Part shown: positions 63,340 to 64,000 of the stretch, piece by piece | Numbering within the stretch: position 1 is the first letter of the stretch | How the letters are laid out: every line of letters starts with the position of its first letter | Assembly: GCA_016789745.1 (NCBI GenBank) | Contig: JAEUQF010000217.1 | Location: 1-64,000 of the forward strand | Length of the DNA: 64,000 nt | Source: Bryobacterales bacterium | GTDB taxonomy: Bacteria; Acidobacteriota; Terriglobia; Bryobacterales; Bryobacteraceae | Direction of reading: 5' to 3' | Notes under the pieces: generated by a model | Databases searched by the model: none | What the model was told of the DNA's origin: nothing | Seen by the model: the letters and a program-made list of their open reading frames with translations, nothing else | Translations under genes and position numbers: made by a program

Positions 63340-64000
63340 TCAATCCACAGGCGCGCCGGGCACGTCCTTCACCGGAGCCTGCGGAGGGAAGCCGCTTTCC
63401 GGGTGGCGGCCGATCCAGAAACGCAGTGGACCCTTGGCTTTGCCGCAGGCACGCACGCCGGGACCGGGTTGGTCGCCATCGCCCAGGTCGGCGCGGTGCG
63501 CCTCCAGGCGGGCGGTCAGCCGCTTGACGATGTCCGGATGCTGCGCGGCGACATTGCGAGTCTCGCCGATGTCGTCAGCCAGGTTGTAAAGCTCGCCCTG
63601 ACGCAGTTTCCAGTCGCCTTCTCTCACTGCTTCCAGTTTGTTCGCGCTCCAGTAGAAGAAGGCGTCGTAGGGATGGCGATCCGTGGGGCGGCGGAGCATA
63701 CCGCTGAGGTTATGCCCATCGATACGCACCTTAGGCAGCGGCGCCCCGGCGAGCGCGGCCAGCGTGGGCAGGATATCCATGTTGCTGGTGATGGCCTGCG
63801 AACGTTTGCCGGCGGGCACGGTACCGGGCCACCATGCCAGCGCCGGGACACGAATGCCGCCCTCCCAGGTGCTGGCCTTGTTGCCACGCAGCGGCTTGTT
63901 GTCGGCGCGTGGGGTGCCGCCGTTATCGCTCATGAAGAAGACCAGGGTGTTCTTGTCCAGGTTGAGGTCGCGCAGGGTTTGGAGGATGGTACCGACGCTC
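63340..64000 (-). CDS. sulfatase, 3' part only
   Basis: The gene runs off the window at its 5' end; 220 C-terminal residues are visible. The motif F-F-M-S-D-N-G-G near the visible start and the segment K-A-S-T-W-E-G-G-I-R-V-P, then N-M-D-I-L-P-T-L-A and L-R-Q-G-E-L-Y-N-L, are typical of the C-terminal half of S1 arylsulfatases. The CxPSR formylglycine site would lie outside. The substrate is unknown. Confidence 0.88.
   Translation of the reverse strand, partial: SVGTILQTLRDLNLDKNTLVFFMSDNGGTPRADNKPLRGNKASTWEGGIRVPALAWWPGTVPAGKRSQAITSNMDILPTLAALAGAPLPKVRIDGHNLSGMLRRPTDRHPYDAFFYWSANKLEAVREGDWKLRQGELYNLADDIGETRNVAAQHPDIVKRLTARLEAHRADLGDGDQPGPGVRACGKAKGPLRFWIGRHPESGFPPQAPVKDVPGAPVD

Overview
The window reads as a stretch of high-GC chromosome from a member of the Acidobacteriota, most likely a Solibacter/Bryobacter-like lineage (Bryobacterales). 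This is an inference from gene content: two DUF1501 plus DUF1549/DUF1553 modules, several arylsulfatases, a ceramidase-like hydrolase, an ECF sigma factor overlapping a Ser/Thr kinase, a winged-helix/TPR regulator, a PEP-CTERM protein and many secreted or lipoprotein enzymes. No rRNA, tRNA, CRISPR array, IS element or phage gene was recognised. Start codons were often moved inward to the first plausible ATG/GTG with a Shine-Dalgarno sequence or signal peptide.

Layout. 1-2.6 kb: 3' end of a BNR-repeat protein and a convergent YtcJ-type amidohydrolase. 2.6-4.4 kb: plus-strand set of a small Cys-rich exported protein, a CcmH-like protein, an exported Fe/Mn superoxide dismutase and a CusF-like lipoprotein. 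4.4-9.3 kb: minus-strand operon of TonB-dependent receptor, YfiR-like protein and hybrid histidine kinase. 9.4-13.4 kb: FHA-GAF-sigma54 activator overlapping a HipA-like kinase and DUF3037 protein, then a MetE-like methyltransferase. 13.5-16.4 kb: a broken GH43-like gene, a ceramidase-like hydrolase and a small hypothetical. 16.4-21.7 kb: aminotransferase, lytic transglycosylase, a coiled-coil protein and an M48 protease. 21.8-24.9 kb: class V aminotransferase, a DUF433 gene with a decayed copy, and a TrmB-like regulator. 25.0-31.2 kb: AAA ATPase, VWA protein and leucine-rich-repeat protein in tight succession, then a small membrane protein, a lipoprotein and a cytosolic papain/NlpC-like protein. 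31.2-37.5 kb: a broken FkbM methyltransferase and a four-gene operon of NHL protein, DUF1549/DUF1553, DUF1501 and SUMF1-like protein. 37.6-48.5 kb: VapBC, FG-GAP protein, sulfatase, frameshifted M48 protease, a second DUF1501/PSD1 pair, VOC protein, esterase and ArsC-like protein. 48.5-55 kb: hypothetical exported protein and a complete RND efflux operon (adaptor, pump, TolC). 55-58.5 kb: kinase/sigma pair diverging from a CocE-like hydrolase. 58.6-64 kb: PEP-CTERM protein, winged-helix/TPR regulator, PhyH-like dioxygenase with a TPR-like lipoprotein, DUF4126 membrane protein and the 3' part of a sulfatase.

The general picture is a soil heterotroph that degrades sulfated and complex polymers, exports many proteins and invests in signalling. 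The most unusual property of the window is the number of genes whose conserved core is split by frameshifts or nonsense codons. Several of the frameshifts look like +1 changes in short homopolymers, so either gene decay or residual sequencing error has to be resolved before functions are inferred. The best candidates for new biology are the FHA-GAF-sigma54/HipA-like/DUF3037 unit, the AAA-VWA-LRR unit and a possible peptidoglycan-amidase/lipoprotein immunity pair.
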